Origin: Litorivivens sp041625575 | GTDB lineage: Bacteria; Pseudomonadota; Gammaproteobacteria; Pseudomonadales; Spongiibacteraceae | Assembly (NCBI GenBank): GCA_041625575.1 | Contig: JBFJTG010000006.1 | Location: 1 to 64,000 of the forward strand | Reading direction: 5' to 3' | DNA: 64,000 nucleotides | Shown here: piece by piece, positions 51,892-60,754 of the stretch | Numbering within the stretch: position 1 is the first letter of the stretch | How the letters are laid out: each line of letters starts with the position of its first letter | Program-made: the position numbers and the translations under genes | Notes under the pieces: generated by a model | Told to the model about the DNA's origin: nothing | What the model saw: the letters and a program-made list of their open reading frames with translations, nothing else | The model's database searches: none

Positions 51892-54063
51892 ATGCCTGTA
51901 TCGCAAGCGCAGTGGCACGAAAATTGTGAGTCGGTCGTTAATAGATTGGTTCAGCAGCTTGGCAAGACGCTAGTGCTTGCATTGCCTCTGGGTTTGGGTA
52001 AACCGGTGCCTCTGGTCAATGCGCTTTACCAAAGAGCCAAGTCGGACCCGAGTCTTGAACTGACATTGCTTACTGCACTGAGTCTGGAACGCCCCGGCCC
52101 GAAAACAGATTTGCGGGGGCGATTTCTGGAGCCCGTGTTAAGACGGGTATACGAAGGCTGTCCGGCGCTGGACTATATGGCGGATCTGGCCAACAACACT
52201 GTGCCCGGCAACGTCCTTATTAAGGAATTCTTTTTCCAGCCAGGCAGTCGCTTGGGTAACTTTCACGCTCAATACCACTATATTAGCTCTAACTACACAC
52301 ATGCAGCACGGGATGTGTTTCTCAATGGCTGCAATGTCGTGCTGCAAATGGTGGCCTGCCGTGAAGGAGAAAGTGGATTGCAGTTGAGCATGAGCTGCAA
52401 TCCGGATACTTCCGCAGAATTAAATACCTTGTTGCGCGAATCGGGCCGCGCGTTTATGGCGGTCGCTGTTATCAACGAGCAGCTGCCGTATATGTGCGGT
52501 GATGCCGAGCTTGCCGTGGATGACTTCGATATCGTGGTGCGTGGAGAGCAGCATTCGCATACATTATTCTCCGTGCCCAGACTACCACCCGTGGAGCCCG
52601 CAGATTATCTGCTGGGCTTGAATGCGAGTTGTTTAGTGCGCGACGGAGGAACACTCCAAATCGGTATCGGCGCTCTCGGCGATGCGATTGCCTATGCGCT
52701 TAGTCTTCGTCAGGAGGACAACGCAGCCTATAAGGATGCGCTTATTCACAGCGGGATTCTTACTCCGGAGAATCGTGCCATGATCAAAGCTGTGGGTGGT
52801 ACGGCAAGTTTCGCGAAGGGCGTATACGGCGCGACGGAAATGTTTGTTGAAGGCTTTCTTCATCTTATGGATGCCGGGGTCTTGCGCCGGGAAGTCTACG
52901 ATTTTTGGGCCCTGCAACAATTGATCAATGAAGGTCGCTGCGATCCCGAGAATCTCGATACTAATGTGCTGGTCGGTATGGCGGAGCTTGGCGTCAGGGA
53001 AATTCGGGGCAAAGACTTTAGCGTTTTACAGCATCACGGTTTGTTTAACGACGAGTGTAGCTATCAAAATGGTTATATCACCAGTCCGGACGGTACGCGC
53101 ATTGCTGCTAACGTGGCCGACCCTCATTCCCGGCGAGTAATGGCTGGACAGTGCATGGGCACATCGCTAAAGAACGGGCAGTTGTTGCATGGCGGGTTTT
53201 TCATCGGCAGCAGTGATTTTTATGCGAAACTGCGACGCTTACCGGAAGTCTTGCGTGCCAAGATCAACATGACCGGTGTCAATAAAATTAACCAGCTGGA
53301 TTTTAATCCCCGTTTGTATCGGGCTCAACGCATTCACGCCCGTTTTATCAATACCGGACTAAAAGCCACACTCAATGGTGCGGTGGTATCGGATACTTTA
53401 CAAAGCGGGCAGGTCTTGTCGGGAGTGGGTGGACAATACAATTTTGTGTCTATGGCGCACCAGCTCTTAACAGGGCGTTCGATTCTGATGATACGAGCTG
53501 TTCGGGGTAACCAGAATCATCTGGAATCCAATATTGTCTGGGAGTACGGTTCGTGCACGATTCCGCGCCACCTGCGCGATATCGTGATCACTGAATATGG
53601 CATCGCTGATTTGCGGGGCAAATCCGATGGTGAAGTGATCAAGGCAATGCTGAATGTCGCTGATTCGCGCTTTCAAAGTAATCTGCTTGCCAGAGCCGTC
53701 AGTGCGGGCAAAATTGAGGAAGGTTATGTGATTCCGGAGCGTTTTCGTGAAAATACGCCCGCCCGGGTGCAGCAGACTTTCGCTCAGCTGAGCAAGGGGG
53801 GGAATTTCCCCGCCTTTCCTTTTGGTTGCGATTTTAATGACGAAGAATTGAAGGTTGCTGCAGCCCTGAAGCGGCTATCGCAAAGCCGCGAGCACTCCAA
53901 ACTCCGAATCCTTGGTATGCTGCTAAAGCCTGTCGGTCAGTTAACGCCCGCGGTACAGTCCTGGTTAATTACACTGGGTTTAAGCGCCCCTCAAAAGGTA
54001 CAGGATAAAATACTGCGACGCCTATTGTCCCATGAGCTGAAACTGGCCCTCGCCGAGCATTGA
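51892..54063 (+). CDS. Acetyl-CoA hydrolase/transferase family protein
   Basis: 723 residues, clearly longer than the common 430-550-residue family members. The class I CoA-transferase signatures are at the end of the core: SGQVLSGVGGQYNFVSMAHQL, GSCTIPRHLRDIVITEYGIADLRGKSDGEV. Earlier blocks RDGGTLQIGIGALGDAIAYAL and FVEGFLHLMDAGVLRREVYD also fit. A last region of about 90 residues (helical, Leu/Lys-rich) has no match I recognise. It would cleave or transfer CoA from a short acyl-CoA, perhaps in lipid catabolism. No neighbour clearly defines the substrate. Confidence 0.8.
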   Translation: MPVSQAQWHENCESVVNRLVQQLGKTLVLALPLGLGKPVPLVNALYQRAKSDPSLELTLLTALSLERPGPKTDLRGRFLEPVLRRVYEGCPALDYMADLANNTVPGNVLIKEFFFQPGSRLGNFHAQYHYISSNYTHAARDVFLNGCNVVLQMVACREGESGLQLSMSCNPDTSAELNTLLRESGRAFMAVAVINEQLPYMCGDAELAVDDFDIVVRGEQHSHTLFSVPRLPPVEPADYLLGLNASCLVRDGGTLQIGIGALGDAIAYALSLRQEDNAAYKDALIHSGILTPENRAMIKAVGGTASFAKGVYGATEMFVEGFLHLMDAGVLRREVYDFWALQQLINEGRCDPENLDTNVLVGMAELGVREIRGKDFSVLQHHGLFNDECSYQNGYITSPDGTRIAANVADPHSRRVMAGQCMGTSLKNGQLLHGGFFIGSSDFYAKLRRLPEVLRAKINMTGVNKINQLDFNPRLYRAQRIHARFINTGLKATLNGAVVSDTLQSGQVLSGVGGQYNFVSMAHQLLTGRSILMIRAVRGNQNHLESNIVWEYGSCTIPRHLRDIVITEYGIADLRGKSDGEVIKAMLNVADSRFQSNLLARAVSAGKIEEGYVIPERFRENTPARVQQTFAQLSKGGNFPAFPFGCDFNDEELKVAAALKRLSQSREHSKLRILGMLLKPVGQLTPAVQSWLITLGLSAPQKVQDKILRRLLSHELKLALAEH

Positions 54064-54156
54064 GCTGCGCTAATTGTTTTCACTGTGCACCAGGTCACGT
54101 TGAGGATGTTTGAAACTGTGACCCCTGTCCCCGCTGAATACTTTTCTCTCTCTAAA

Positions 54157-54207
54157 CTTGTTGCTTGCTGATAACAACAAGATTCACGCCTGAAGTGAAT
54201 CGTTTTT
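54157..54207 (+). terminator. Tandem hairpins ending in a T-run before the S8 protease gene
   Basis: Hairpin CTTGTTG-N11-CAACAAG (54157-54181) shares its last base with a second hairpin GATTCAC-N7-GTGAATC (54181-54201), followed by GTTTTT. The second has the form of an intrinsic terminator and ends only about 12 nt before the protease start, so it may close the upstream gene or attenuate the protease. Confidence 0.6.
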
Positions 54208-54219
54208 CTGGAGAGACCT

Positions 54220-56055
54220 ATGCGTAAGCTCTTACTTGCGGGTGTTGGTGCCCTGATTTTGGCCGGCTGCCAGTCTGATTCAGACTCGCCTCAGCCGCCA
54301 CCGGCGGAAAATACTGAAGCCGCTTCAGTTGAAGTGCCGACTTCGCAAATAAGCGTTGTGGGGACGGTGATAGAAAACCAGTATATCGTTGTTTTGAATA
54401 AGCCAGGCACATTCGGTCTGACTGGTTTGCGCAGTGCGGTTGATGCGCTCGCCGCGAGCTACGGTATCGAAGTGGGCCGTGTATTCGAACACGCGCTGGA
54501 CGGCTTTGTCGGGATAATGCCGGCGCAAGTCGCTGCCTTGTTGGCGCTGGATCCTCTCGTCTCTTATGTAGAGCAGGATCGAATTGTCGCGGCTAATGGT
54601 GCCCAGTCTAATGCGACATGGGGTTTGGATCGCATCGATCAGAGTGATCTGCCTTTGAATGGTAGTTACCAGTTCGCCCTAAACGGTAGCGGGGTACATG
54701 CCTATATTGTGGATACAGGCATTCGGGCTAGCCACAATGAATTCCAGGGCCGTATTGGAAACGGCTACAATACGGTTGGCTCGGGCGGTTTGTTTGGTAT
54801 CGGTAGCGGATCTGCAGACCCCAATAACACCGATGACTGTCAGGGTCATGGCACTCATGTAGCCGGCACCGTTGGTGGATCGGAATTCGGCGTGGCTAAA
54901 GGCGTCGTTCTCCATCCCGTGCGAGTGCTGGATTGCAACGGAAGTGGTTCAAATTCCGGTGTAATAGCCGGTGTTGATTGGGTGGTGGGGAATCACCAGA
55001 AACCTGCCGTAGCCAATATGAGCCTAGGTGGCGGTAATAGCACGGCGCTGGATGATGCTGTGCGCTCGGCGGTCAATGCGGGTGTCACCATGGTTGTGGC
55101 TGCAGGCAATGACAATACGGATGCCTGTACCGGTTCACCCAATCGTGTTGCCGAAGCCATAACGGTCGGGTCCACGACGTCTACCGACGCCCGCTCGTCC
55201 TTTTCTAATAAGGGCAGCTGTGTCGATATTTTTGCGCCAGGTTCAAGTATTAAATCTGCCGGAATAGGCAACGATGCCAGCACCGCGACCATGAGTGGTA
55301 CATCCATGGCAGCGCCGCATGTTGCGGGCATTGCCGCTCTGTATCTGGCGGCCAATCCGACAGCGCAGCCTGGCGCAGTGTTTTCATCAGTTGTCGCCGC
55401 AGCGGTGAGTAATCGTCTGAGTGGCCTTGGCGCTGGCTCGCCCAATATTTTGGCTCAAAACACAGTGTCCGGTGTGGGAGCCGATTTACCGCCAGTTGCC
55501 TCGCTGGCGATCGACTGCACCGATTTGCAGTGTAGCTTTGACGCCAGTGCCAGCTCCGATGACAGTAGTATTGTCAGCTATCAATGGAGCTTCGGTGACG
55601 GCGCGCAAAGTAGCGCTGTGCAAACAACGCATACTTACAGTGCCGCCGGTAGTTACAACGTCACCTTGCAGGTTCAGGATGACGCCGGGCAGATTGGTTC
55701 CGCTGCGGAGAGCGTGGTTGTCGCTGAGGCGGGTTCCGGCCCCTGCACTAACTGTACTCACATCGGCGGTAGTCTATCCAACGGCCAGACAGTGTATATT
55801 CCCGCCCAAGGCACGAGCGTGGGCGCCGGCCGCTTTCAGGGCTGGCTAGAGGGTCCAGGCAGCGCCGATTTTGATTTGCGCCTGGAAAAATACAGCTGCT
55901 CGCTTTTCTGCAGTTGGAGTAGCGTCTCAAGCTCTGAGTCTACCAGTAGCAGTGAGGCCATTGATTACAATGGTTCTGCAGGTAATTACCGCTGGCGTGT
56001 CAGCAGCTATAGCGGCAGCGGAAGCTACGACTTCTGGTATGCGATGCCCCAGTAA
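54220..56055 (+). CDS. Secreted S8 (subtilisin-like) serine protease lipoprotein with PKD domain
   Basis: 611 residues. Lipoprotein signal LLLAGVGALILAGC, then an I9-type propeptide (about 50-125, QYIVVLNKPG to VEQDRIVAA), the S8 proteinase K-like domain with triad Asp165 (AYIVDTGI), His210 (CQGHGTHVAGT) and Ser362 (SGTSMAAPHVAG), a PKD domain (about 424-510, YQWSFGDG) and a C-terminal PPC-like domain rich in Ser and aromatic residues. It is predicted to be exported, to cut off its propeptide and to degrade external protein. GGAG lies before the ATG, directly after tandem hairpins. Confidence 0.93.
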   Translation: MRKLLLAGVGALILAGCQSDSDSPQPPPAENTEAASVEVPTSQISVVGTVIENQYIVVLNKPGTFGLTGLRSAVDALAASYGIEVGRVFEHALDGFVGIMPAQVAALLALDPLVSYVEQDRIVAANGAQSNATWGLDRIDQSDLPLNGSYQFALNGSGVHAYIVDTGIRASHNEFQGRIGNGYNTVGSGGLFGIGSGSADPNNTDDCQGHGTHVAGTVGGSEFGVAKGVVLHPVRVLDCNGSGSNSGVIAGVDWVVGNHQKPAVANMSLGGGNSTALDDAVRSAVNAGVTMVVAAGNDNTDACTGSPNRVAEAITVGSTTSTDARSSFSNKGSCVDIFAPGSSIKSAGIGNDASTATMSGTSMAAPHVAGIAALYLAANPTAQPGAVFSSVVAAAVSNRLSGLGAGSPNILAQNTVSGVGADLPPVASLAIDCTDLQCSFDASASSDDSSIVSYQWSFGDGAQSSAVQTTHTYSAAGSYNVTLQVQDDAGQIGSAAESVVVAEAGSGPCTNCTHIGGSLSNGQTVYIPAQGTSVGAGRFQGWLEGPGSADFDLRLEKYSCSLFCSWSSVSSSESTSSSEAIDYNGSAGNYRWRVSSYSGSGSYDFWYAMPQ

Positions 56056-56152
56056 GCGTTGGGGTGGCGCAGTGCGTCACCCGTTTGTGTCATTGTCAGT
56101 TTTTTCGGGCCTTGTTATGTTGGCATACTAAATTCATAACAGGGCGAGACTC

Positions 56153-56548
56153 ATGGGTAACGGCTACAAGGCGCAGGAAGCCAGTTTTCAATCCGGGAAA
56201 TATGTATTGGCCGGTGACCGGGCGGGTTGGCTTAGTTTATTTTCAGACGATGCGGTGGTTCAGGATCCGGTCGGTGAATCACCACTCGATCCGACGGGAC
56301 AGGGTCATCGTGGCAAGGAAGCCATCGCTGCTTTCTATGACATGATCATTGGCCCGGGTGTGATGGAGCGTTTTGAAATTACATCGTCACACCCGGCAGG
56401 CGACGAGTGCGCCAACGTCGTTGAGATACGCAACGTTTTGGGCGAACACGTGGTTGAAATGCGTATGGTTGTTGTTTACAAAGCGAATGATGAAGGGAAG
56501 CTGGTGTCACTAAAGGCTTACTGGGATTTTAATAAGACCGCGTCGTAA
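56153..56548 (+). CDS. NTF2-like / ketosteroid isomerase-like protein (SnoaL fold)
   Basis: 131 residues. The fold is recognised from an N-terminal helix, LSLFSDDAVVQDPVGESPLDPTGQGHRGKEAIAAFYDMIIG, and the C-terminal strands MRMVVVYKANDEGKLVSLKAYWDF. The DPVG segment is typical of steroid delta-isomerase-like members. Function may be isomerisation or binding of a small hydrophobic molecule; the catalytic Tyr of true ketosteroid isomerase is not clearly placed. It is a single gene, ending at a bidirectional terminator. Confidence 0.8.
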   Translation: MGNGYKAQEASFQSGKYVLAGDRAGWLSLFSDDAVVQDPVGESPLDPTGQGHRGKEAIAAFYDMIIGPGVMERFEITSSHPAGDECANVVEIRNVLGEHVVEMRMVVVYKANDEGKLVSLKAYWDFNKTAS

Positions 56549-56569
56549 TGTTGTTGAAATAAGTTCTTA

Positions 56570-56598
56570 AAAAAAGCGGGGCGATACCCCGCTTTTTT
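56570..56598 (+). terminator. Bidirectional intrinsic terminator
   Basis: Stem AAAAAGCGGGG / CCCCGCTTTTT with a 5-nt loop and T6. It lies between the convergent NTF2-like gene and the lipase chaperone gene and serves both. Confidence 0.9.
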
Positions 56599-56627
56599 GC
56601 GTTTATTCCACTACATTTTATGGTCGG

Positions 56628-57680
56628 CTATTCCCGGCCTAATCGACGTTGCCGATCATAGCGGTAAAATCCGCTGGCTTCCTCAAGTCGTATTTGTTCT
56701 GCTTCGTCGCCAAAAACCTGTTTCTGCAAGGCATAAAGCTCGCTGCTCTCTTTGTTGCCTTCATATTGCGCAAGGATGCGTTCGCGCTCGTCCATATAGC
56801 TACTTCCGAGCGACCAAACTTCATCGCGCTTCTTGTCCAGGTTTTCCCAGCGATCCAGCGCTGCGGTGTCCATGCCCATCGTCGCTCTTACCTCACGCAT
56901 TGACTTGCGGCGATCCTCCTCGGGCAATTGATGCAGGTTTTCCTGAATAGAGGGGATGGCAAGGAACTTGTTGACCAGTTCGGTTTGCCGGCGGCGAATA
57001 AAATCGTCGCTCTGCTCGCCATAGGTTTCCCTGATCGCGGCGACGACCGATTCAGCCTGTTCAACGAGGCTGCCTTCGGTATTTCCGGCAGCGACTTCGC
57101 CAAGCGCATCCTGAATCTTCTGGTTTTTAATTTCTGCGGCCCAGATTTCTTCTGCCTCTGTACCAAAGGCAGCGTAGCGCTTGTCCCAAAGTACTGCGCG
57201 GCGCTCTTCCCGCGTCATTTTTTGCAGGGCCTGTCTGTCTGCAACAAGCCATTCATTGTAGCTCTGCAAACTTTCGTATTTAGCCATCAAGGCATCGGCC
57301 ATGTCCGGAAAGCTGGCTTGCAGTAAGGCGTACATTCGCTGCTGCCAATCTTCAGGGTGATGCGCTTTCAAATAGGAAATCATCTGCTCGATAAAGCGGA
57401 TCTGGGCGTGCTTGATGTGAATATTAGGGCTAAAGCGCTCGCGAATATCATTGATAAACATCGCTTCGCGTTCTGCTTCGGTAAGTTCGGGCTTGTTGCT
57501 TTTTTCAGGCTCGCTCGCCTGACTTGAAATAATAGTCGGCTCACCGTCGTCGGTGGTGGCCAAAGGCGTAGTAGCGCCCTCAACTGCGTCTTTCTCTGCG
57601 GGATAGTTGTACCAGAGGCCAAAAGCCAGTGCCGCAAACGCGGCACCGGCAGCAAGCCTCTTAGGCTTGGAGAATGTCAT
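56628..57680 (-). CDS. lifO: Lipase secretion chaperone (LifO/Lif-like)
   Basis: 350 residues. A single N-terminal transmembrane helix (about 10-26) with a Thr/Glu/Ser-rich spacer, then a long alpha-helical domain (about 70-350) rich in Arg, Glu, Gln and Leu, ending FGDEAEQIRLEEASGFYRYDRQRRLG. Foldases of this family wrap around their lipase in the periplasm and help it fold before secretion. The canonical RxxFDY motif of Pseudomonas Lif is not visible, so this is a divergent member; assignment rests on architecture, length and position 11 nt after the lipase gene. Confidence 0.82.
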   Translation of the reverse strand: MTFSKPKRLAAGAAFAALAFGLWYNYPAEKDAVEGATTPLATTDDGEPTIISSQASEPEKSNKPELTEAEREAMFINDIRERFSPNIHIKHAQIRFIEQMISYLKAHHPEDWQQRMYALLQASFPDMADALMAKYESLQSYNEWLVADRQALQKMTREERRAVLWDKRYAAFGTEAEEIWAAEIKNQKIQDALGEVAAGNTEGSLVEQAESVVAAIRETYGEQSDDFIRRRQTELVNKFLAIPSIQENLHQLPEEDRRKSMREVRATMGMDTAALDRWENLDKKRDEVWSLGSSYMDERERILAQYEGNKESSELYALQKQVFGDEAEQIRLEEASGFYRYDRQRRLGRE

Positions 57681-57691
57681 AAAGCCTCCGC

Positions 57692-58807
57692 TTAAAAGCC
57701 GTTGTCGGCGATGAAGTCGGTAATAGCGGCGTAAAATTCCATCTCGTCAAATGTGTCTGGTGGTACACCAATCACATCGAGGTGGTCCTGATTGATTTTC
57801 CAAGCATGTGAGGTCATTTGGGTAGAGTCGGGCGCATTCAGGTCAGCTACATAACCAGTGTTTGATTGCGTCCAGGCGTAATCAAGGCAGCCGTAGCATT
57901 CCCAATACTCCATGCGGTAACCCATCTGCTGCGAATTGATGCCGACCAGCCCATCATCGTCATTGTCGCTGGCATTACCATCACCTGTACCCAGCGCGCC
58001 GTCTCCGTTAGCGTCATAGCTCGCGTAGCCGTCGCCGTCAATTTCGGTCCATAGTTCTTTCAGCAGGTAGAGGGCAGGGTTCATGTTGCCGTTGTCCTGA
58101 CCTGTCAAAAAGCTTCGCGAGCGCTCAATGTTGGCTGTGCCTGCGGGGTAGTTTTGGTTGAAGGCATAGGTGCCGGTAGTCACGCCGTCATTAGGATCGA
58201 AGTCGTGGTTAACCAGCTGTTTCAGTGCCGCAATGGCGTCGTTGCCGCCACCGTAAATCACGTTGCCAAAATATTCAGCCAGGGTTTCCAGGATCGAGGT
58301 CACACCGGGCGACAGATTCAACACATACTGGGCGATTGGCGAACCGCGGTGCGGTGAGGAAATACTGATGCCGTATTTCACAACGCGATAGCCACGGGCA
58401 TCTTTGAGTAGCTTGGCTGCCTTGCGCAGATCCAGACCACCTTGTGAGTGACCGATGATGTTGACGTAGGAATGACCGCTGCTGGCCAGATAATTCTGGA
58501 TGTCTTGATACAGCTCGTAGCCGCGTTGCTCTGAACTGGCGAAAGGCGTCACTGAGGCAACAAAGGACTCTTGCCCTGAGTTGATGTCGTGATTGCAGTA
58601 ATACTCGCCCCACTGGCAGGTGTCCAGAACGTAAACGCCGTAGTCATCGCCCCAGTATTCGTAGCCGAGTATGTCGTCAAAGCCTGCCATGCCGTGGGCA
58701 AACACGATGGGGTAAGTGGTTTTGTTGGCGTCGCGCGCCAGCGTTGGTGTTGCGAACAGGGTGAGCGACATGAGTAGTGCTGTCGCCAGTTTGAATTGCT
58801 TTTTCAT
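57692..58807 (-). CDS. Secreted triacylglycerol lipase (family I.1/I.2 type)
   Basis: 371 residues. A Sec signal peptide ends ATPTLA. The hydrolase has oxyanion motif YPIVFAHGMAGF, nucleophile Ser121 in IIGHSQGGLDLR, likely catalytic Asp285 in DGLVGINSQQMG and His342 in DHLDVIG. An Asp/Gly/Asn-rich stretch at 257-288 just before the Asp looks like a calcium-binding insertion. Two cysteine pairs are possible (DTCQWGEYYC, CYGCLD). The enzyme should be folded by the chaperone encoded 11 nt downstream and secreted by type II secretion. No lipid-specific regulator is adjacent. Confidence 0.9.
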   Translation of the reverse strand: MKKQFKLATALLMSLTLFATPTLARDANKTTYPIVFAHGMAGFDDILGYEYWGDDYGVYVLDTCQWGEYYCNHDINSGQESFVASVTPFASSEQRGYELYQDIQNYLASSGHSYVNIIGHSQGGLDLRKAAKLLKDARGYRVVKYGISISSPHRGSPIAQYVLNLSPGVTSILETLAEYFGNVIYGGGNDAIAALKQLVNHDFDPNDGVTTGTYAFNQNYPAGTANIERSRSFLTGQDNGNMNPALYLLKELWTEIDGDGYASYDANGDGALGTGDGNASDNDDDGLVGINSQQMGYRMEYWECYGCLDYAWTQSNTGYVADLNAPDSTQMTSHAWKINQDHLDVIGVPPDTFDEMEFYAAITDFIADNGF

Positions 58808-58991
58808 ACAGATGCTCCCAGTTTATATTTTTTTTATAAAGGCTCTTTGGCCTCGGGGTGATCTATGACATACAACGTCAATTTACTTCTTACTGCGGTC
58901 TTGCTCCGGTAGTTGAAGAAAGGTACTCCGCACTTGGCAGAGTGCGAGCGTCACACTGGCCTCAACGGTGGTCAAGGCCAGTGTGTATTCT

Positions 58992-60134
58992 TCACTTAAT
59001 TAGTTCGCGGCCAATAATGAGCTTCATGACCTCATTGGTGCCTGCGTATATTCGCTGCACCCGGGCATCAGCCCAGGCACGCGCAACAGGGTATTCCCAC
59101 ATATAGCCATAGCCGCCGTGAAGTTGGAGACATTCGTCCATCACTTTGCCCTGCAAATCTGTGGTGAGCAGTTTGGCTTTGGCTGCGGTCACGGCGTCGA
59201 GCCCGCCGTCGATGTGCAGCTCCAGGCAGCGGTCGAGAAAGACCGAGGCAGAAGTCAGTTCGGTATCCAGTTCGGCGAGCTTGAACTGGGTGTTTTGGAA
59301 GGTGGCGATAGTTTTGCCAAAGGCTTTACGCTCGGTGACGTAGGCGATGGTCTGTTCCAGAATGGCCTTCGCGCTGTGGACGGCCAGTATGGACACGTTC
59401 AGGCGCTCCTGAGGCAAATCCTGCATTAAGTAAACGAAGCCCATACCCTCTTCACCCAGTAGTGCGGAGGCTGGAACGCGGACATCCTGGAAAAACAGCT
59501 CCGAGGTATCTTGTGCCTTGAGACCGATTTTGTGCAGGTTTTTGCCTTTTTCAAAGCCGGGTGTGCCAGCCTCAACCAAGAACAGGCTTGTGCCTTTCGC
59601 GCCGCCGGCGGGATCGGTCTTGGCAACGACCACGACCAAGTCAGCATGCTGGCCATTGGTAATAAAGGTTTTGGAGCCATTGATGACGTATTCGTCGCCG
59701 TCTTTGATTGCGGTTGTTTTAATACCTTGCAGGTCTGAACCCGCCGCGGGTTCGGTCATTGCTATAGCCGTTACAATTTCACCGGAGACGCAGCCTGGGA
59801 GATATTTTTGCTTCTGCTCTTCGCTCCCGTAGCGCACGATGTAGGGCACAGAGATGTCCGAGTGCAATCCCCAGCCAATTCCCGTCAAGCCTGAACGCGC
59901 ACACTCCTCGTCGACAATAGCGTTGTAGCGAAAGTCCACGCCGACGCCGCCATATTCCTCGGGTACGGTAGGGCACAGAAAGCCTTGTTCGCCAGCTTTG
60001 TTCCACAGTGCGCGGTCAACTTGCCCATCTTCTTCCCATTGCTCGTGGAAAGGGGCGGCCTCAGTTTCCAGAAATCTGCGAACCGACTCGCGAAACATTT
60101 CGTGATCGGATTCATAGACGGTTCTCGGGATCAT
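58992..60134 (-). CDS. Acyl-CoA dehydrogenase, long-chain/isovaleryl-like
   Basis: 380 residues from ATG 60134 (GTG 60137 is adjacent). FAD-dependent fold: AIAMTEPAAGSDLQGIKTTA, YVINGSKTFITNGQHADLVVVVAKT, RKAFGKTIATFQNTQFKLAE and LHGGYGYMWEYPVARAWADARVQRIYAGTNEVMKLIIGREL. The usual Glu of medium-chain enzymes (YEGT) is Ala here, and Glu243 in LPQERLNVSI takes the role it has in long-chain and isovaleryl enzymes. It probably oxidises long or branched acyl-CoA. GAGG lies before the start. It is a lone minus-strand gene, divergent from the GNAT gene. Confidence 0.9.
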   Translation of the reverse strand: MIPRTVYESDHEMFRESVRRFLETEAAPFHEQWEEDGQVDRALWNKAGEQGFLCPTVPEEYGGVGVDFRYNAIVDEECARSGLTGIGWGLHSDISVPYIVRYGSEEQKQKYLPGCVSGEIVTAIAMTEPAAGSDLQGIKTTAIKDGDEYVINGSKTFITNGQHADLVVVVAKTDPAGGAKGTSLFLVEAGTPGFEKGKNLHKIGLKAQDTSELFFQDVRVPASALLGEEGMGFVYLMQDLPQERLNVSILAVHSAKAILEQTIAYVTERKAFGKTIATFQNTQFKLAELDTELTSASVFLDRCLELHIDGGLDAVTAAKAKLLTTDLQGKVMDECLQLHGGYGYMWEYPVARAWADARVQRIYAGTNEVMKLIIGRELIK

Positions 60135-60331
60135 CACTTTGTCCTCAATTCAGTAAATTTCATTATGGGCTTAGCTTACTACGTAGACTCTAATACAAGG
60201 GATCAATGGGGTGAATAGCTAGTATTCACTAAGGAAAGGGCTCTAGAGGCCCCGTCATGCGGGACTGTGGCGTTCACAGCGCTGGCCTCAGGCTTTACTA
60301 TGGCACTCCAGTTGCGAGAAAGGACAAAAAA

Positions 60332-60754
60332 GTGGATATGGGGGCTGTGAGTTACCGCGTTAACCAGAATATACCGCTTGTGAAGTTTGTTGAATTGTTG
60401 GAGCGCTCGGGGCTTGCCGAGCGTCGTCCGGTTCATGACCGGGAGTGCCTGCAAGGCATGTTGAACGGAGCCAATCTTCTGGTTACAGCCTGGGACGGGA
60501 TCAAGCTGATAGGGCTGTCGCGGGCACTTACTGATTTTCACTATGCCTGCTACCTGTCCGATCTTGCTGTGGATCGCGACTATCAGCGCAGCGGCATCGG
60601 CCGGGAGCTGATTGCACGAACCCGCAAGCAGTTAGGCGCAAACACCAAGCTGATTTTGTTGTCGGCACCCGAGGCCCAGGGTTATTACCCCAAGCTCGGC
60701 TTTGTGGCCAATGAGCGATGTTGGGTGCTCGATGCGGACGCGACCTTGTTATGA
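60332..60754 (+). CDS. GNAT-family N-acetyltransferase
   Basis: 140 residues from GTG 60332, chosen because AAAGGA lies 7 nt upstream; ATG 60338 is an alternative and the frame is open further back. The acetyl-CoA loop is QRSGIGRELIART, with LSDLAVDRDY before and LLSAPEAQGYYPKLGFVANERCWVLDAD after. The substrate is unknown. The TGA overlaps the trmH ATG (TATGA), so it is coupled to trmH and could be linked to RNA or ribosome modification, but that is inference. Confidence 0.85.
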   Translation: MDMGAVSYRVNQNIPLVKFVELLERSGLAERRPVHDRECLQGMLNGANLLVTAWDGIKLIGLSRALTDFHYACYLSDLAVDRDYQRSGIGRELIARTRKQLGANTKLILLSAPEAQGYYPKLGFVANERCWVLDADATLL

